A DNA stretch of 64,000 nucleotides from Plectrocnemia conspersa (lineage: Eukaryota; Arthropoda; Insecta; Trichoptera; Polycentropodidae). Shown here piece after piece: positions 13,031 to 25,844 of this stretch. The stretch is taken from assembly GCA_009617715.1 (NCBI GenBank), contig VTFK01000172.1:186001-250000 (forward strand). The letters are read 5' to 3'. The notes under the pieces were generated by a model, which made no database searches, was not told the origin of the DNA, and saw only the letters and a program-made list of their open reading frames with translations. The translations under genes were made by a program, and so were the position numbers. How positions within the stretch are numbered: the stretch's first letter is position 1; the number at the start of each line of letters is the position of its first letter.

Positions 13031-13290
13031 CCCTCCCCTGGAAAAATCTGAAATGACGTCCCTGAAACTACTGACGTCTAAACCAGAAAATTTTGGGTTA
13101 TCTTCAAAGAAAATCTAAAAAAACGGTCTCGATTTTATCCCAAAAATATTTTTAAAATATGTCATTTCAGTGAAATCATATTGGAATACATTTTCACCGG
13201 TAGATATATTTTTACCAGTAAAAATATAATTTATCTGATAGGTGCTAGTAAAATTATATGATTTTAACTTTTCCACGCGAGAAATATATA
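13031..13290 (-). repeat. G-run foldback repeat family, copy 4 (minus orientation, partial)
   Basis: Reads as the reverse complement of the other copies: CCCCTCCCC, then CTGAAATGACGTCCCTG, then the palindrome module with 'caccggtag' and 'taccagtaaa' arms (13195-13225), and 'ggtgctagtaaaattatatg'. It directly abuts the 3' end of the LINE-A copy that follows. Confidence 0.75.
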
Positions 13291-14720
13291 TATTTACATT
13301 TTTTATTTTTATTTTTATTTAATTTTTAAGATTAAATTAAGACCATCATGGCCTAACAGGTTTCAGGAAAACAAATTTTAAACTTATAAAACATAAAAAA
13401 ACGTATATATACATAAATAAAACAATAATTAAAAATAATAAACATAACAAAAAAATTATAAAATATCAAAATTAAATGATACAAACTGGATCAGATCATC
13501 GTAGCTAACATTAAATAGGTCAATATGTAATGTCAGCGTATTAAGGAGCCGGATGGCCACAGCTATAGGCGAGTCGGCAAGTGCGGATATCCTAGCCCTA
13601 ACGGTCATCAAAAGAGGTCGCGATCGTAGTTCTCGAAAATGTTCCGGAACCCAAAACTGGAATTCCTCGAGAATAGCTGGATTGTCGACAGCACCTTTTA
13701 GTAACTTGAAAAAATGCTTAGCGACATACAGCTTTCTGCGAGAAGTCAGCGAATCATATCCCAACGCTCCTAAAAGAAAAGCGCTGGGATATATGTACGG
13801 ATAATAACCAAATGTCCTTTTGTAAAAGTATCTTAAATACCTTTTTTGAATTTTTTCCACTAAAAGGGAATATTTGGCTATTCGGGGATTTCAAATTATA
13901 GATCCCGATTCAAGAATGCTACGAACTAAGGTGTCATAGAGGATGCGAATAACTGACGGATCGTCAAAGTGAAAGGCATTCCTCATAACAAAGCCGAGCA
14001 TCTTGGAAGATTTATCACAGACGTCATGTATGTGTAGAGAGAACCTTCATTTGCTCTTGAAAGTGATTCCGAGACCTTTAGTGGAAGTTTCTCTAGTCAA
14101 AATGTTACCACCGAGATGGTATAAATAAGCTGATGGCGAACGGGATCGAGAAAATGACTCAGTATGGCACTTTCCGACACTAAAGGGCAGACGGTTAACG
14201 GAAGCCCATCTCCACAGAGAGTCTAAATCACTTTGTAGAGAGAAGGAGTTCACAACAGATCGAATGCATTTATATAATTTTAAATCATCTACGTACAGAA
14301 GAAAATTTGAATTTTTAATTGCTGTATTTATGTCATTAATAAATAACACAAAAAGCAGAGGTCCCAGATTGGATCCTTGAGGAATCCCCGAAGGGGTAAA
14401 ATATTATTTTGACAATCGTCCACCATAGGTTACAAACTGTCTACGATTGCTTAAATAACTCTAGAATAACCGAGTTAAATTATCCTAACAACCGAGGTTC
14501 GACAATTTTTTTAATAATAACCTATGACAAACTTTGTCAAAGGTTTTCTCAAAATCTGTATACACGACGTCTACTTGAATTCCCGCATCGAGAGAAGTCG
14601 TCACCGTTTTGGTGAACGACAGAAGGTTAGTAACATACATAAATCCAGGAAGAACTTAACTTTTTATTGCTCTGTTTCTGCCATACCTCCCATAGTTTTA
14701 GTCGCACTTGTTTAGTAGAA
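13291..14720 (-). mobile_element. LINE-A, 5'-truncated non-LTR retrotransposon with broken reverse transcriptase
   Basis: Read on the minus strand from 14700 down, translation gives VTNLLSFTKTV, then VDVVYTDFEKTFDKV (the first catalytic aspartate region), then SGIPQGSNLGPLLF followed by FINDI. Next comes the catalytic box FLLYVDDLKLYK (YVDD), SLWRWASVNRLPFSVGKC, and the C-terminal part with LYDTLVRSILESG and VEKIQKRYLRYFYKRTFG. This order is the fingers-palm-thumb series of CR1/Jockey-group elements. A stop replaces a tryptophan codon just after ESGSII (near 13895), and frame changes occur near 14045 and 14420, so the copy is dead. The 5' end, including endonuclease, is missing. Its 3' end, with an 'atgatggtc' word and an A-rich tail, matches the copy at 56080-56565. 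Confidence 0.9.
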
Positions 14721-14963
14721 CCGCGCGTAGGCGAAGGGTTGATTAAATATGAGAGAATGTCTTATCCCTTCGTTTCAATAATATTATATCATGTTGTTTT
14801 GAAAAAGTGGCTGTCAACCGTCAGTCCCCACATGATATTATAAGGAAAAACATAAATAATGTATCGTCTTACAAGATGTATCATAAAAATGAGAGGTTTG
14901 GAATAAATTATTTAAAAAAACTATACATCTTAACGATTTTTTAAAATTCATATTAAAATAAAT

Positions 14964-15304
14964 ATTCAGGAAAGTCATATCTTAAAAATAACATTATCTA
15001 GGTGTGGACCATTGTGATGCAATGTTCAGATCTGAACCTCAAATTTGTGAGAAATCACTGGCACATTGCGTGTGGAATAACAGCCATTTGCTTTGGAATA
15101 TTCTCTTTCAATTAAGTTGTTGTTGTAAACCTGACTCAAGTATCCCCAGAGAAAAGAGTCAAGAGAAATCATGTCAGAAATCCTGGAAGGCCATGGAATA
15201 TCACCTCGACGCGAAATGAATTTTCATAAATTTAAGGTCCAGATGTTTGCAATGGATGGTGCACACCTGGATAATGTCATTTTTAAGATATGATTTTCCT
15301 GAAT
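14964..15304 (-). mobile_element. Inverted-repeat remnant of an IS630/mariner-like transposase
   Basis: Two arms of about 50 bp (14964-15013 and 15256-15304) are inverted copies beginning ATTCAGGAAA. Between them, minus-strand translation gives FISRRGDIPWPSR, then FLWGYLSQVYNN, then ISHKFEVQI and NGPHLDNVIFKI before a stop. This pattern (the 'DIPWPPRSPDLTP..FFLWG' region through the C-terminus) belongs to DDE transposases of the IS630-Tc1-mariner group. The inverted arm on the + strand also reads DGAHLDNVIFKI and a stop, so each arm carries the same C-terminal peptide on opposite strands. Stops within the frame show it is inactive. The catalytic N-terminal half is absent. Confidence 0.65.
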
Positions 15305-18300
15305 GTTGACTTTTATTATATATAAATTAGAATTTTTTTTTTAATAATTTATTTCATACCGCTCATCCTTATTGCCCACCTGTATAAAAATTTTACATAA
15401 CATTTTGAAATATCAAATTAACGATGACTCAAAAATATGTTATAATCGTGCAATTTAACATATATTCAACATGTTATAATCGAGTGGCGCAAGTGGGTGA
15501 GCCTCGCAAATGAAACTAGCTGAGGGGATGTCTACCATTTATTTATTTCCGATACGTTTTTATTGAGGTGATGAAAAAGTTTTTATTGCTTTATTTCTAA
15601 ATTGAAAATATAAATATAATTTTAGATTCAAAAATTTCCATAGTTAGCTCGAACGAGCACGCTTCTCTTATAATACAACCTGACACGGTCACCCCTTTAT
15701 ATAATCGAGAATAATATTTACACTCAATTCGGAATTCTCCACGGAATATGCAAAAGCAGAGAGTTTTAAACGTAATTTCCATAACTTTTCCACGTCACAT
15801 GCGCCCTAATCCCAATTAGCATACAAAACGCGTATTTCTTGTCTAAAAATCACCAATTTTAAGAAACATTAGTGGAACCTGACGTTTTTGGTGCGCGCCG
15901 AATCGATATGCTGTTAACCTATCTAGCTGCGTGTCGACCAGTGCAGACCCTTTGGACTTTTGGGTCTAAAAATAATTATTCAATTTGACCGAAATAAGTC
16001 GACGAGTACGGAAATATTTATGCTATGGTTTCATTCATTAAAATCATTGATGCAATTTCTCAAGGAATTGTATCAAATATCAAGCAATACGATAGCACAT
16101 TAAATCAATATCGCGATAATAGAGAAATCTAATAAAAATATAATATATGTACATATATATGAAACAAAATTCCCAGACACGAAAGCTTTAAAAGACTGGC
16201 CACAAGTTCAAAGGGCACGGACATGGACCTCACAAGGTCTATGTCCGTGTACACGATTTATACCCTTTATTTATTTATCGCGTTGATACAAAATATACAT
16301 AAGTTACAAACGACCGTTGTGAACTTTTGATGCAAATAATTTGAGATGTAAATCGAATCCATAAAAGTCTAAATATAATGATTTTATCGTCCGAGCGTGA
16401 CTAAAGATTGTAACCGAAAGAATAAAAACAGATGCGAGCGAGACGTGAATATTGTTTTATGCCACATTTTCTTTTACCCAACTCAAATATGGAAAATTCC
16501 TAAAAATCATTTTTCACGCTTTCCACAGAAATAATGTAATTTATTACTATGCGTCGATTGTATTGTGCTATATCTTTAAGAACACTTGTGTCATTACACA
16601 AACATACTAAAAATTGTTTAATAGATGAACAAATTTTATAAAATATCAGTCTATTTCGGTTCGGTCCATGTTAGAGCACGCAGTCACAAAAAATGGAAGG
16701 TGTGCACCAATTAAAAAATATTTGGAACAAATTAAATTTTCAAAGAAAGCAATTTCAATCACAAATGAACAAGCACAATCATAAAACTTTAACCATGTGC
16801 AAAGATTAGACAGAAAAAAACATTTCTTAGAATTTTGGAAAAAGAGCAAAAATATATGTTCTAATTTATACAAAATTGTAATGTTGGTTTTAGGAGCTAT
16901 AGCAATACAAAGCTATTGTATATTTCGATAGCGCATTAAACTAAGAAAATAAAAAAAATACTATCTAGAAAATGGGTGCTTTTGAAGGCAATGTTCCGCT
17001 CCTTTTATTTCTTGTTTAATATATAAATTAAAGGGCGAAAAGAACTAGTACCTAAAATACATCAGTATATAGGTATATCTCAATCAACTGTCGTTTAGTT
17101 CAGATTCATTATTTGAGGTTAGTTTTTATTTTTTTTATGAATATATTCTTGCTATGATTTTTTTTCGGAGTTGGGCCCCGGGAATTTCTTCCCTCTCTTC
17201 CTTTTATAATATTACTTCACGTGCTCAGTAATCCGAGATTAAAGTGAATATAGTAGCAGTTTCTATTATTTGCTGTTTTTACATTACCGAGGAATTTTAG
17301 CGCTTGTCAACCTTTTTCTAACGCACTAAAAAGTAGGTCTCTACCCGCATCGGATTATGCTCGGATAAAAACACACATTTGTCGCATATTCGGCGCGCGT
17401 ACGGCTAATAGAATACACGGTGGATATGGCCTGGTAGATTAGGAATGTAATAAGGGTCAGGCCGACCTCGCGGACGACAAATTGGCACAGATAAGGGTCT
17501 CTCGCACTGCAAAAGCTCTTTTTTTATGTTGAGCTTCACGCGACAATTGTCGTAGTTATTATTATTGAGACACATTTATATAATTCACGACATGCATAAT
17601 AATAATGAAAAAATGTACCTTTTACAATTTGGAATTAATGTAAAGCTCGTAGGTTGAATTTCGGTTTCTTAAAGTTCAAGGCTGGTTCGAGTGGCAATTG
17701 AGATTTCGGAATATATGTGTAGGTATATATTATACCATATTCTTAGAAATTGATTAATGCCTGAAAGGTCAAGTACTAATTTGATTAATTGTTTTAGGTG
17801 AATGTTATATTGAAATGTATAAATTATCGAGGAGAACAACTAATATAATAATCTAAGTTTATCATTCAATATTTAATAAAAAATAATCTCCGTTAATATT
17901 TTAGTATATTTTGAATCACGAGAAGAATTTTACATATTCTCGTACAATATATATTTTTATTAGCAGATCGCTACCGATATGTAATTGATGTTTCTCATTT
18001 CCTTCAAAAGAAAAATATAAATATTTTCATCACAAAAAATAAATTAGAATTACTGAATATTTTTTAAAGATGACAGTAAAATTTTTTTCCTAATATTAAT
18101 GAGAAACCAGAAAAAAACAGATTTTGCAACAAAATATAAGAAAAAAATGGATGCCACTAATTGGAATGAAATTAAATTATATACTATAATTCTTTAAAAG
18201 GATTTTTCAATATAAACTCATGATTTATATATTTTTGTCAATATTATATCTACGATCTCGTGCATTAATAAGCTAAGTTTGTTGCTCAAATACAAATAAA

Positions 18301-19024
18301 TATTTAGCTACACTCGAGCATAGTCGTGTTTCGGAATTACGGTGTAGAACAGAATTTTGGACGCATTGATTTTCTCCATTTGCGACTAATCGGGTTAAAT
18401 ACGATACGCCGTCTCGTTTTCAGATTAATTTGATAAATAATTAGCGTTGCCATATTGCCAGCGTTGCGGTGTATGTTTTAAAAGAGAGTATCGAACGCAG
18501 GGGCCGTTAGATAAATCTGGCCATAGTGCTTTTGCGTTCAAGGGAGTTCATCGGCATTTACCCCCTATGCGCCAGCCGCGCAGACGAGGGGTGCATATTG
18601 AAAACAAATACACACCCTCATATAGGAACGATGCATGGATGTATAATAACAAAAAAATGGAATGACTTGCGAAGATATTTTTACCACTCTTACTCCCGGT
18701 CCTCCAAAATTAAAGAGTAAACTAAGATCAGAAATATTGCATGAGTTCGCCAGAACAATATTCACTTCAATAGAACGACAAAAATATAATATTTTATAAA
18801 TCTAAACCTTATTTCGTAGTGAATCAGAGAAATCTGTATCTTCTAAAAATCTATCTTTTTATATTTATAAAAACAGCTATAAATAATTAAATTTAATATT
18901 TAGAATATATTTATATTCTCGACAACAAAAAAACTCTTTTAATTGGTATTTTTATATATGAAATATATATTTTTACATATAGTTTAAAATGTGACCTATG
19001 GGTGTTATTACGAATCAAATATGA
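15305..19024. other. Intergenic DNA with GC-richer islands
   Basis: No gene recognised. Islands occur at about 15640-15960, 17160-17540 and 18300-18620. The one at 17160-17540 includes an AGATAAGG GATA-type word near 17490. The rest is AT-rich without clear structure apart from the hairpin at 16216. Confidence 0.35.
16216..16249. repeat. Short hairpin with 15-bp stem and 4-base loop
   Basis: CACGGACATGGACCT (16216-16230) and AGGTCTATGTCCGTG (16235-16249) pair over all 15 positions, counting one G-T wobble, around the loop CACA. It is too short for a microRNA precursor. I see no transposon ends or gene end near it. Confidence 0.8.
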
Positions 19025-19032
19025 ACGGTAGT

Positions 19033-19381
19033 TAGGGATTGCAATACCGGAATACCGGTATTGGGGCAAAAATTGCCCTTCGGTATAGTCGAATATCAAA
19101 GACGATGTTTCCCTAGATTTATTGTTCCAAAAGACGAAAGATTTGGCGCTCATATTTGAGAAAGTATTTTAATTATAATTTAATTAAAATATTAAATATA
19201 TCGAAACAAAACTTGCCGGGGTATTTGAATGCTTTGGTTATTCTAATCAATAAATATGGTGAATCATGCGAGCGGTACTATTTTTCGGTCAAAAAAAATA
19301 TAATAATGTTAATACCGGTATTGACTGATTTTTTTCTTAGTAATACCGGTATTGAAAATTCCGTTATTATTGCAATCTCTA
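19033..19381. mobile_element. hAT MITE with perfect 8-bp target duplication (349 bp)
   Basis: The element starts TAGGGATTGCAATACCGG and ends TATTGCAATCTCTA, so the termini are inverted. It is flanked by the direct repeat ACGGTAGT at 19025-19032 and 19382-19389. An 8-bp duplication with TAGGG/CAGGG-type ends is the hallmark of hAT elements. Several AATACCGGTATT palindromes lie just inside both ends (19046-19062, 19312-19320, 19342-19353). No transposase is encoded. The open frames across it are spurious. The intact duplication suggests a fairly recent insertion. Confidence 0.9.
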
Positions 19382-19389
19382 ACGGTAGT

Positions 19390-22300
19390 ATATTAAAATA
19401 GATGCCGCACTTGCAGCATGCACCGAAATCTTATAGCTTATTTCTTAAAAAATCGCCCGGTATACTCTACTCAGTAGAGAGAGTAGTGCAGTATACAGTA
19501 AAACTTCGCCGAATTTAGGCGAAATCCTACTGTATCATATTGAAGAACGACGGTTTTCTCGCGGAAAGATTTGAAAAACAATATTGTAAAACTAAGTGAC
19601 CAGCTTTTATTCATTATGAAAAATGGATTTATTGGAAAGTAGTAAATTAAGATTATAGATAGCATTTTGATTCTGAGTATCAATTTTCAAGCTTTCTTCG
19701 CAATTCAGAGGTATTATTCAAGGGCGGTTTTACGCTTGAATAAGTTTCTAATAGCCGATGAAATATTACTCTCGATTTCAATTAGAAATGTTATTTATAC
19801 TTGATTATAATACTGAATTACTACGAAATTTCAAATAATATTTTTCAGATTTTAAAAATATGGATCAGTATTATAAAAATATAAGAGCACCATTTGCCAA
19901 ATCCTTAAAATATGATAATTTTTCTTTGATATCCGCGCAATAAAAACAATTATAGTACAAATAAATAAAACATATTATTTTTTATATAATTTCCTTCTTA
20001 TAATTTCGCATTAAATATACAATTATCCCTGCAGTTCGTTTGCAGTAATTAATAATTAATTATTATATAAAGAAAATACATATGCAGCGTAAAAAATATT
20101 TTTTTCTTAAAAATAAATTATCATATTCTTTATAAATTCATATAAAAAATTAATATTTATTTTTTATATATTTAAATAGTAACATTAAATACATACTAAC
20201 AAATTTACCAGTCGCATATTTTTTTTATAATTTACCCTCAGGGTTAATTTTAAGAGAACACGGAACAAAACAAATAAAGGTTCAAAAAAGGCTACGATTG
20301 TCGCAATTGTGAAGCAGTTCGATGTTCACTGATTGCTTTAAGAAAAATAGTAAATTTTGATGGAAAATACGAATTTATGTTCAATAATTATTTATCTATA
20401 TTGAAAATATCATTAAAAATCTAAAAATATCCATAAGCTCAGATTCACTTCAAAGGGTGGAAAGATTTATTATCGGCAGGTTTTTAAAATTGCAAAACGA
20501 GACAGCTCATCTAGGTAGTCCCCTTGTTAATTTTTGGCTTGCTATAAAAAAATCCGTCGTCAAATTTTAGAATGCATACGCATCGATGGTTTTGCTATTA
20601 TATCTCGGGCGCCCGTCAGACGACACACAAAGAGATGTTCGAGGGTGATTTCAACCCCCTAGAAACTCCCACGTGAAACAAAGTGACATTTCTTTAGAAA
20701 TCTCGGCGTATTTATGTCGCTAATGAAAGGAAACATAAAATTGTCCTTCTAGAATATAGATGATATATTGTATTTTATATATGTATCTAAAAGCATTTTT
20801 TTGTCAGAAAGGTCTTGAACTATTCGACGTGTTTATTTAACGTTAGTAATATAGAAGGAAAAATAACACTGAGCCGATTTATTAAATTTGCCCGTCGGAG
20901 ATTTTATCGTTAAAAGCTTGGACGCGGCTTAGGTCAAAGGTATTTAGAGGTACAAAATATAATATACGAGAAACAAGTACGCAGTAAAAAGTTTACTTTA
21001 CGTTTCATAAAAGGAAAAGTTTCGCCCTATAAATTAAAAGTTTACATTGAATATGTTTTTAATTGGATTTTCAATACCATTTTGAAAATATTGGTATTGA
21101 ATTTAAATTTATACACGTAAGTTTTTGACAGTTACTTAAACTTACATTATTGTTAAAAAATACCATAGATTATAAATTACAATATTTATTTTTGCTATTT
21201 AAGACAGAATTATTTCAAGTTGTGCATAGGTAAAAGCGATAGAAGTCGGTAAAATATCAGATAAATTATTAAAAATATAAACTTCTAGTTTTTCATACAT
21301 ATTGGCAATCTAAATATTAATAATATACAAATATTGTTTTATAGTAGTTTATATCAAAATGAAAGAAATTTATTTTACTATGTATAATTTAATAAACCTG
21401 TCAAGAACCGAAGGCTCTACTTGACAACTCAAAAATCAATCTGAATGATGTCGAAAATAGAAGCAAACCAGTATACATCGCGGAAAACCATTACAAAGTT
21501 TAAATTACTTTAAAAACATACAACTTTAAATTCAGCAATTATATACACATGTACGTAGATATGTATTATTATATAAAAATCTTATAAAGAACAATTGCAA
21601 GAACTGCACATTTGATTTTTTTTGCAAATTTGTACGACATACTTTATTCCTTCATTGATTTGCAACAAAGTTGAAAGTAGTATTTGCACGTATCGAGAAG
21701 ATACAAATTCATTGAAATTATTTAATTTAATAGCAATTAAATTATAGAATAAAATGTTACTAAATTTATATAATTGTATTCTATTTATGCAATGTAAGCT
21801 CTGATACATCTACAATTCTTTAAATATATTATAGCATCATAATAATGAATTCAAATGCATTAGATTCGTACAGACTGATTGAATTGAAAAGTTTAGTCAG
21901 TAGAGAGTATATAAAAACTGTATAAATTAACATATATTTATTACATTTGGTACTACTTTATATCATATAAAACAATTTCAACATAGCATGCCGCTTTTAA
22001 ACTTTAGAAGTTTAATTAAAACTTTTCTAGTTAAATTTAAAATACATGACAAATTAACTTGACAATATCAGAAAATAGTTAATTACAATAGAGTATTACA
22101 ACATAATAAAAAAAAAATATACTAGTAATTAAGTCTACTGTAAAATGCGATTTTATTTTACAATTGTATATAATATATTTTGCTTAAAAATATTAGTTTA
22201 AAAAACAATGTCAAGGTTAACAGTTTTAGCGATATATTTATTTTGAGCAATTTAATTAAATTTTAATCCAACTCTTGACGCAAAATAAGACACCAAACGT

Positions 22301-22704
22301 CAACATAAATCTAAGAAAATCACTTTATTGGCATTATCCTTGGCGCATAAATCCGCACGATGTGGCCCTGGTAGATAAACAAAATGATATCCCATCGAGA
22401 GGGTGAATTTCTACTCAGACGTGGTCCTAATCCCTCGAGAGATTTACCGAGCTATCAGAATCGACGACGTAAATAATCACTGCCATTGCATAAACTAAAA
22501 CATATTTATAGAAAAATATTGCGTCACGAGAACTATAATCGGAAACACGTCTATGTATATAAATAGCAAATAATCTCTATTACAATACATATACTGCATC
22601 ACAAATGTGACGTTTTTTTTAGTCCATAATTTACAAAAAAGATTTTGTAAAAACATAATCCCATAAAAGTGCTTGAATCTATACAAATATTTTTCTTAAT
22701 CTTT
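19390..22704. other. AT-rich intergenic DNA
   Basis: No gene or repeat recognised. A GC-richer patch at 20570-20720 and another at 22310-22480 interrupt long A/T-rich runs. Confidence 0.4.
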
Positions 22705-22895
22705 ATCCTTAGGATTCAAAAACGTTATATTCACACCCCTGTCCAATATTCCACTGGCCGTACTCGTTTTCTTATATCTAACTATCCTAAAATTATCTCA
22801 ATTTTTATTTTTAAAATTTATTTATTATTAAAATATTATTTCTAACTTCTATATAAATACTAAAACATTCATCTTCAATATTTATTGAATATTCA
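22705..22895 (-). mobile_element. LINE-B fragment (minus)
   Basis: Reverse complement contains GAGTACGGCCAGTGGAATAT, the counterpart of the 'acggccaggggaatattata' word at 577-597, plus the neighbouring 'ggatagttagatataag' sequence. It matches 54120-54330 over about 190 bases. Only this 3' portion is present, with no coding value. Confidence 0.7.
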
Positions 22896-23304
22896 ACCAT
22901 TTAACGGAAACATATTGAGAAAAAATGAAACAATGTGTGTGTAGTCAGCGTATAATTTTAAATGTAAATCGAGTTATCTCATCTTTGTTATAAAAATCTC
23001 TTTGTACGGTTATTATGTGTGGTTTTTGGTACCACGTCCCTCGGGTTATATTTTCCACATCGCAATGCAAACACCGCACAGTGATGAATGGAAAATTTGT
23101 GCAGAGTTGTGAATATAAAAATGGTGAATAATATTAATGGCCGCCCTCGGCTTTCGACTTTGTTTAATTATCCCACTCCCAGTGTGGAAAAACCGAGCGC
23201 TTGTAAACAAAGCGACCTTTACGAGGTCACTGGAGCGAATGCGATCTCAGTACTATGGCGGTTAATGCTGAACTGAATATATATGATTATTATTAAAATG
23301 TACA
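22896..23304. other. Non-coding stretch with GC-richer island 23030-23275
   Basis: The island has balanced composition and one 62-codon frame that resembles nothing known. No repeat recognised. Confidence 0.35.
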
Positions 23305-23395
23305 AAGACGTCATTTGGGAGGGGAGTGTGGAAGGGGCAGGGGGATTTTTACAGACTGGCTAATTTTTGCCCCTATTTTTAAATTGATTTATATT
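23305..23395. repeat. G-run repeat family, small inverted fragment
   Basis: Contains GACGTCATTTGGGAGGGG followed by 'actggctaatttttgcccc', the reverse complement of the 'gggcaaaagttggccagt' word of other copies. The two halves of the G-rich module thus lie head to head. Confidence 0.6.
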
Positions 23396-23771
23396 ATTAA
23401 TTATGGTAGATGCATAGACAGATAATATCGTAATTTTAACATTTTCTGTTTAAAAAATATTCTTCGAAAGAAACTTTCCGAGAAGTTACAAAATTTTCTA
23501 GATTTTTTTTTTAAAACATATTATAAAAATGTACAAATTTAATAATGATAAAGAAATTGAAGAGTTACAAATTATTTAAAAAATACGAATATGTGAAAAA
23601 AAGTAAAAAGAACAAAATTAGTAATTCTGAATTAAGAACAACATTCAACAATTGAGCGATTTTAGAGAATAAAAGACCAATAAAACAATATCGACCATAT
23701 TATCACGATGTGGAATGGGAAATTCGTTAAAATCGCTGAAATATTATCGGCGATATCAAAGCCGATTAGAG

Positions 23772-25190
23772 CAGCGGTTCTTAAAATGGAGTTCGCCTAG
23801 CCATTACCGATAATTCGCGAAACAATTTTAACATTAAAAAAAAACAATGAAACAAAATATAGATGAGATCGATTTAAATGATGGAGCAGCAATCTTGAAA
23901 TCTATCAGGAAACGCAAAATTGGAAAATATTGTAATAAGTATTTATTACTTGGATCTATTAATATCGGCAATAAAGGTGTGAAAGAACTGTGTCTCATAT
24001 GTCGCGAATGTTTATCAATCGAAAGTATCTATTCGCGATAGAGACGTATATCGTGACATAGGTGTTGAAGACGTCACCAGTGCTATAAATTTTTCCTTCA
24101 ACTCAAACACGTCAACATCGAGGCAGGCAAACTCCTCAATGTAGACAATTTGAAAAGATGGCTGAAGAGGACTAAAGCCTTCGAATTGCACTAGTGATGA
24201 TAAATGAAACTCATTTACTATTAGTGATTGTGTAGTATAGAACAGAAAACTTTGGACGCCAATGGGTGAACATAGTGTTTAAAAAATAAATTATTAAACA
24301 TGGAGTAAAATTAATTGTTGGTCATAAGCAAAACCAGTTTCAATACATAAAAAAAATCAAAAGTACGTAACTTGACAATCTCCGACGTTGTTTGGATATA
24401 AAACAGTCGATTTTTTATATAAAAAAACGAGCACTTACTTCGAGTCAAAATTTGATGTAAAATATCGCAATTGGTTGTATCAATAAAAAAACATTAAAAG
24501 CATTATATGAAGAATCCCTACTAATAGCAAAAACTGGAAAACCCCATAATATAGCGGAGCAAATAATTCTTCCTGCTACAAAATATATAAGTTTGATTTT
24601 ACAATCGAACGATAGGGTCAAGAATATGATTTAAAATATGTCATATAATATTAAATAGCAGTTAATTTCAAGAGTGCTCAAAAGTCAATATTTACTCATT
24701 ACAATTGGATGAGAGTACCGACGTCCCTAATAATAATTTTCTAGCAATTATTATACATGAAAATATACAAAAAGATTTTTTATTTTGTTTTTCAATACAT
24801 ACGCGTACTAAATTTGAGGCCATATTTATTAGTTTGACTTATTTTATAACAAAAATAAAATCGACCGGTGTAATTTGCACTAACAGAACTCATACAATGT
24901 CATGAAAGAGAAATTAAGATTGATTGCTTTTATTAAAAGTCTCACAATTAAAGTCGTCGCTGCATACAGAGAGAATCATTAGCATTCAAAAATATATTAA
25001 CAGATTTGATAAAACATTGGACGTAGTTGTCATTTTCAATAAGGCTTATCCATTTAATTCCCGAGTTTTTAAAGTTTTGTGCGAAGAGATGGAAATCAAC
25101 ATACACAAAAAGTGTGTTGGTTGACACGTGGAAGTACTCTATTGCCATTTTGAGCTTTGTGATAAAATACGATTATTTTTCATGGATACG
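23772..25190 (+). pseudogene. hAT (ZBED5/Buster-type) transposase remnant
   Basis: A run of + strand fragments in the right order for a hAT transposase. A CAGCGGTTCTTAA end-like word is at 23772. A BED zinc-finger-like part reads RKRKIGKYCNKYLLLGS and CLICRECLSIES (23900-24030). Near 24490-24600 are EESLLIAKTGKPHNIAEQI and LPATKYISL. The first catalytic region is DESTDVPNNNFL at 24706. Then come a region matching the 'cTDGA' part (24870-24900), VSQLKSSLHTERI-like sequence (24940), and FNKAYPFNSRVFKVLCEEM (25040-25100), which in relatives precedes the H-x-E-V-R-W-L block. Many frameshifts and stops make it a pseudogene. I could not find the matching right terminus. Confidence 0.75.
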
Positions 25191-25844
25191 CAACTGAATG
25201 GACGTTTGAACAATTTTTCCTGGTTAGCTAAGGTTGCTTACCTATACGTAGTTATTTTATTATAATTACTACCAATATTTATAATTTTAAGAATATAGAA
25301 GATAACTAATATTTTTTTGGTAATTCTCGAGAAATATAGTGTATTACTTCTATTTAGAAATTAAATATTGCATCTTGATCGAAATATTGAACGTTTTGGA
25401 ATTTTGAACTGAGTTAAATTGGCGCATGTTTGGTATTAAAGTGTCTTTTCATTGATTTACTTAACTGACAAAGAAGACTTTGTTAATTCTATTAATTTTC
25501 GTGAGTGTTTTTGATACCTTTAATACGAGTTGTAGTTAGATATTAACTAAATTATGTTTTTTACTTTGCAGACTGTATAGGAAGTTTTTGGTGAGTCGTA
25601 TTTTTTTATAGACTTGATTAAAACAATATATTATGATATATATTCTGTAAACACACAGCACCATTTTTAGTAACACTGAGAACTCAAGAACTCGAGAGAG
25701 TGAAACGATGCACGTTTATTGGCATTATTGGCTCAAATGAAATTTAAGATGTTACGTTAAAATTCTCAAAACCTTATGAATCACAATTTTTATATCGAAT
25801 CAAGTACAACAAAAGTCAAAATACAACAAAACTTAAACGACAAA
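25191..25844. other. AT-rich spacer
   Basis: The first part may be the decayed 3' half of the hAT transposase, but no motif is readable. Nothing else recognised. Confidence 0.35.
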
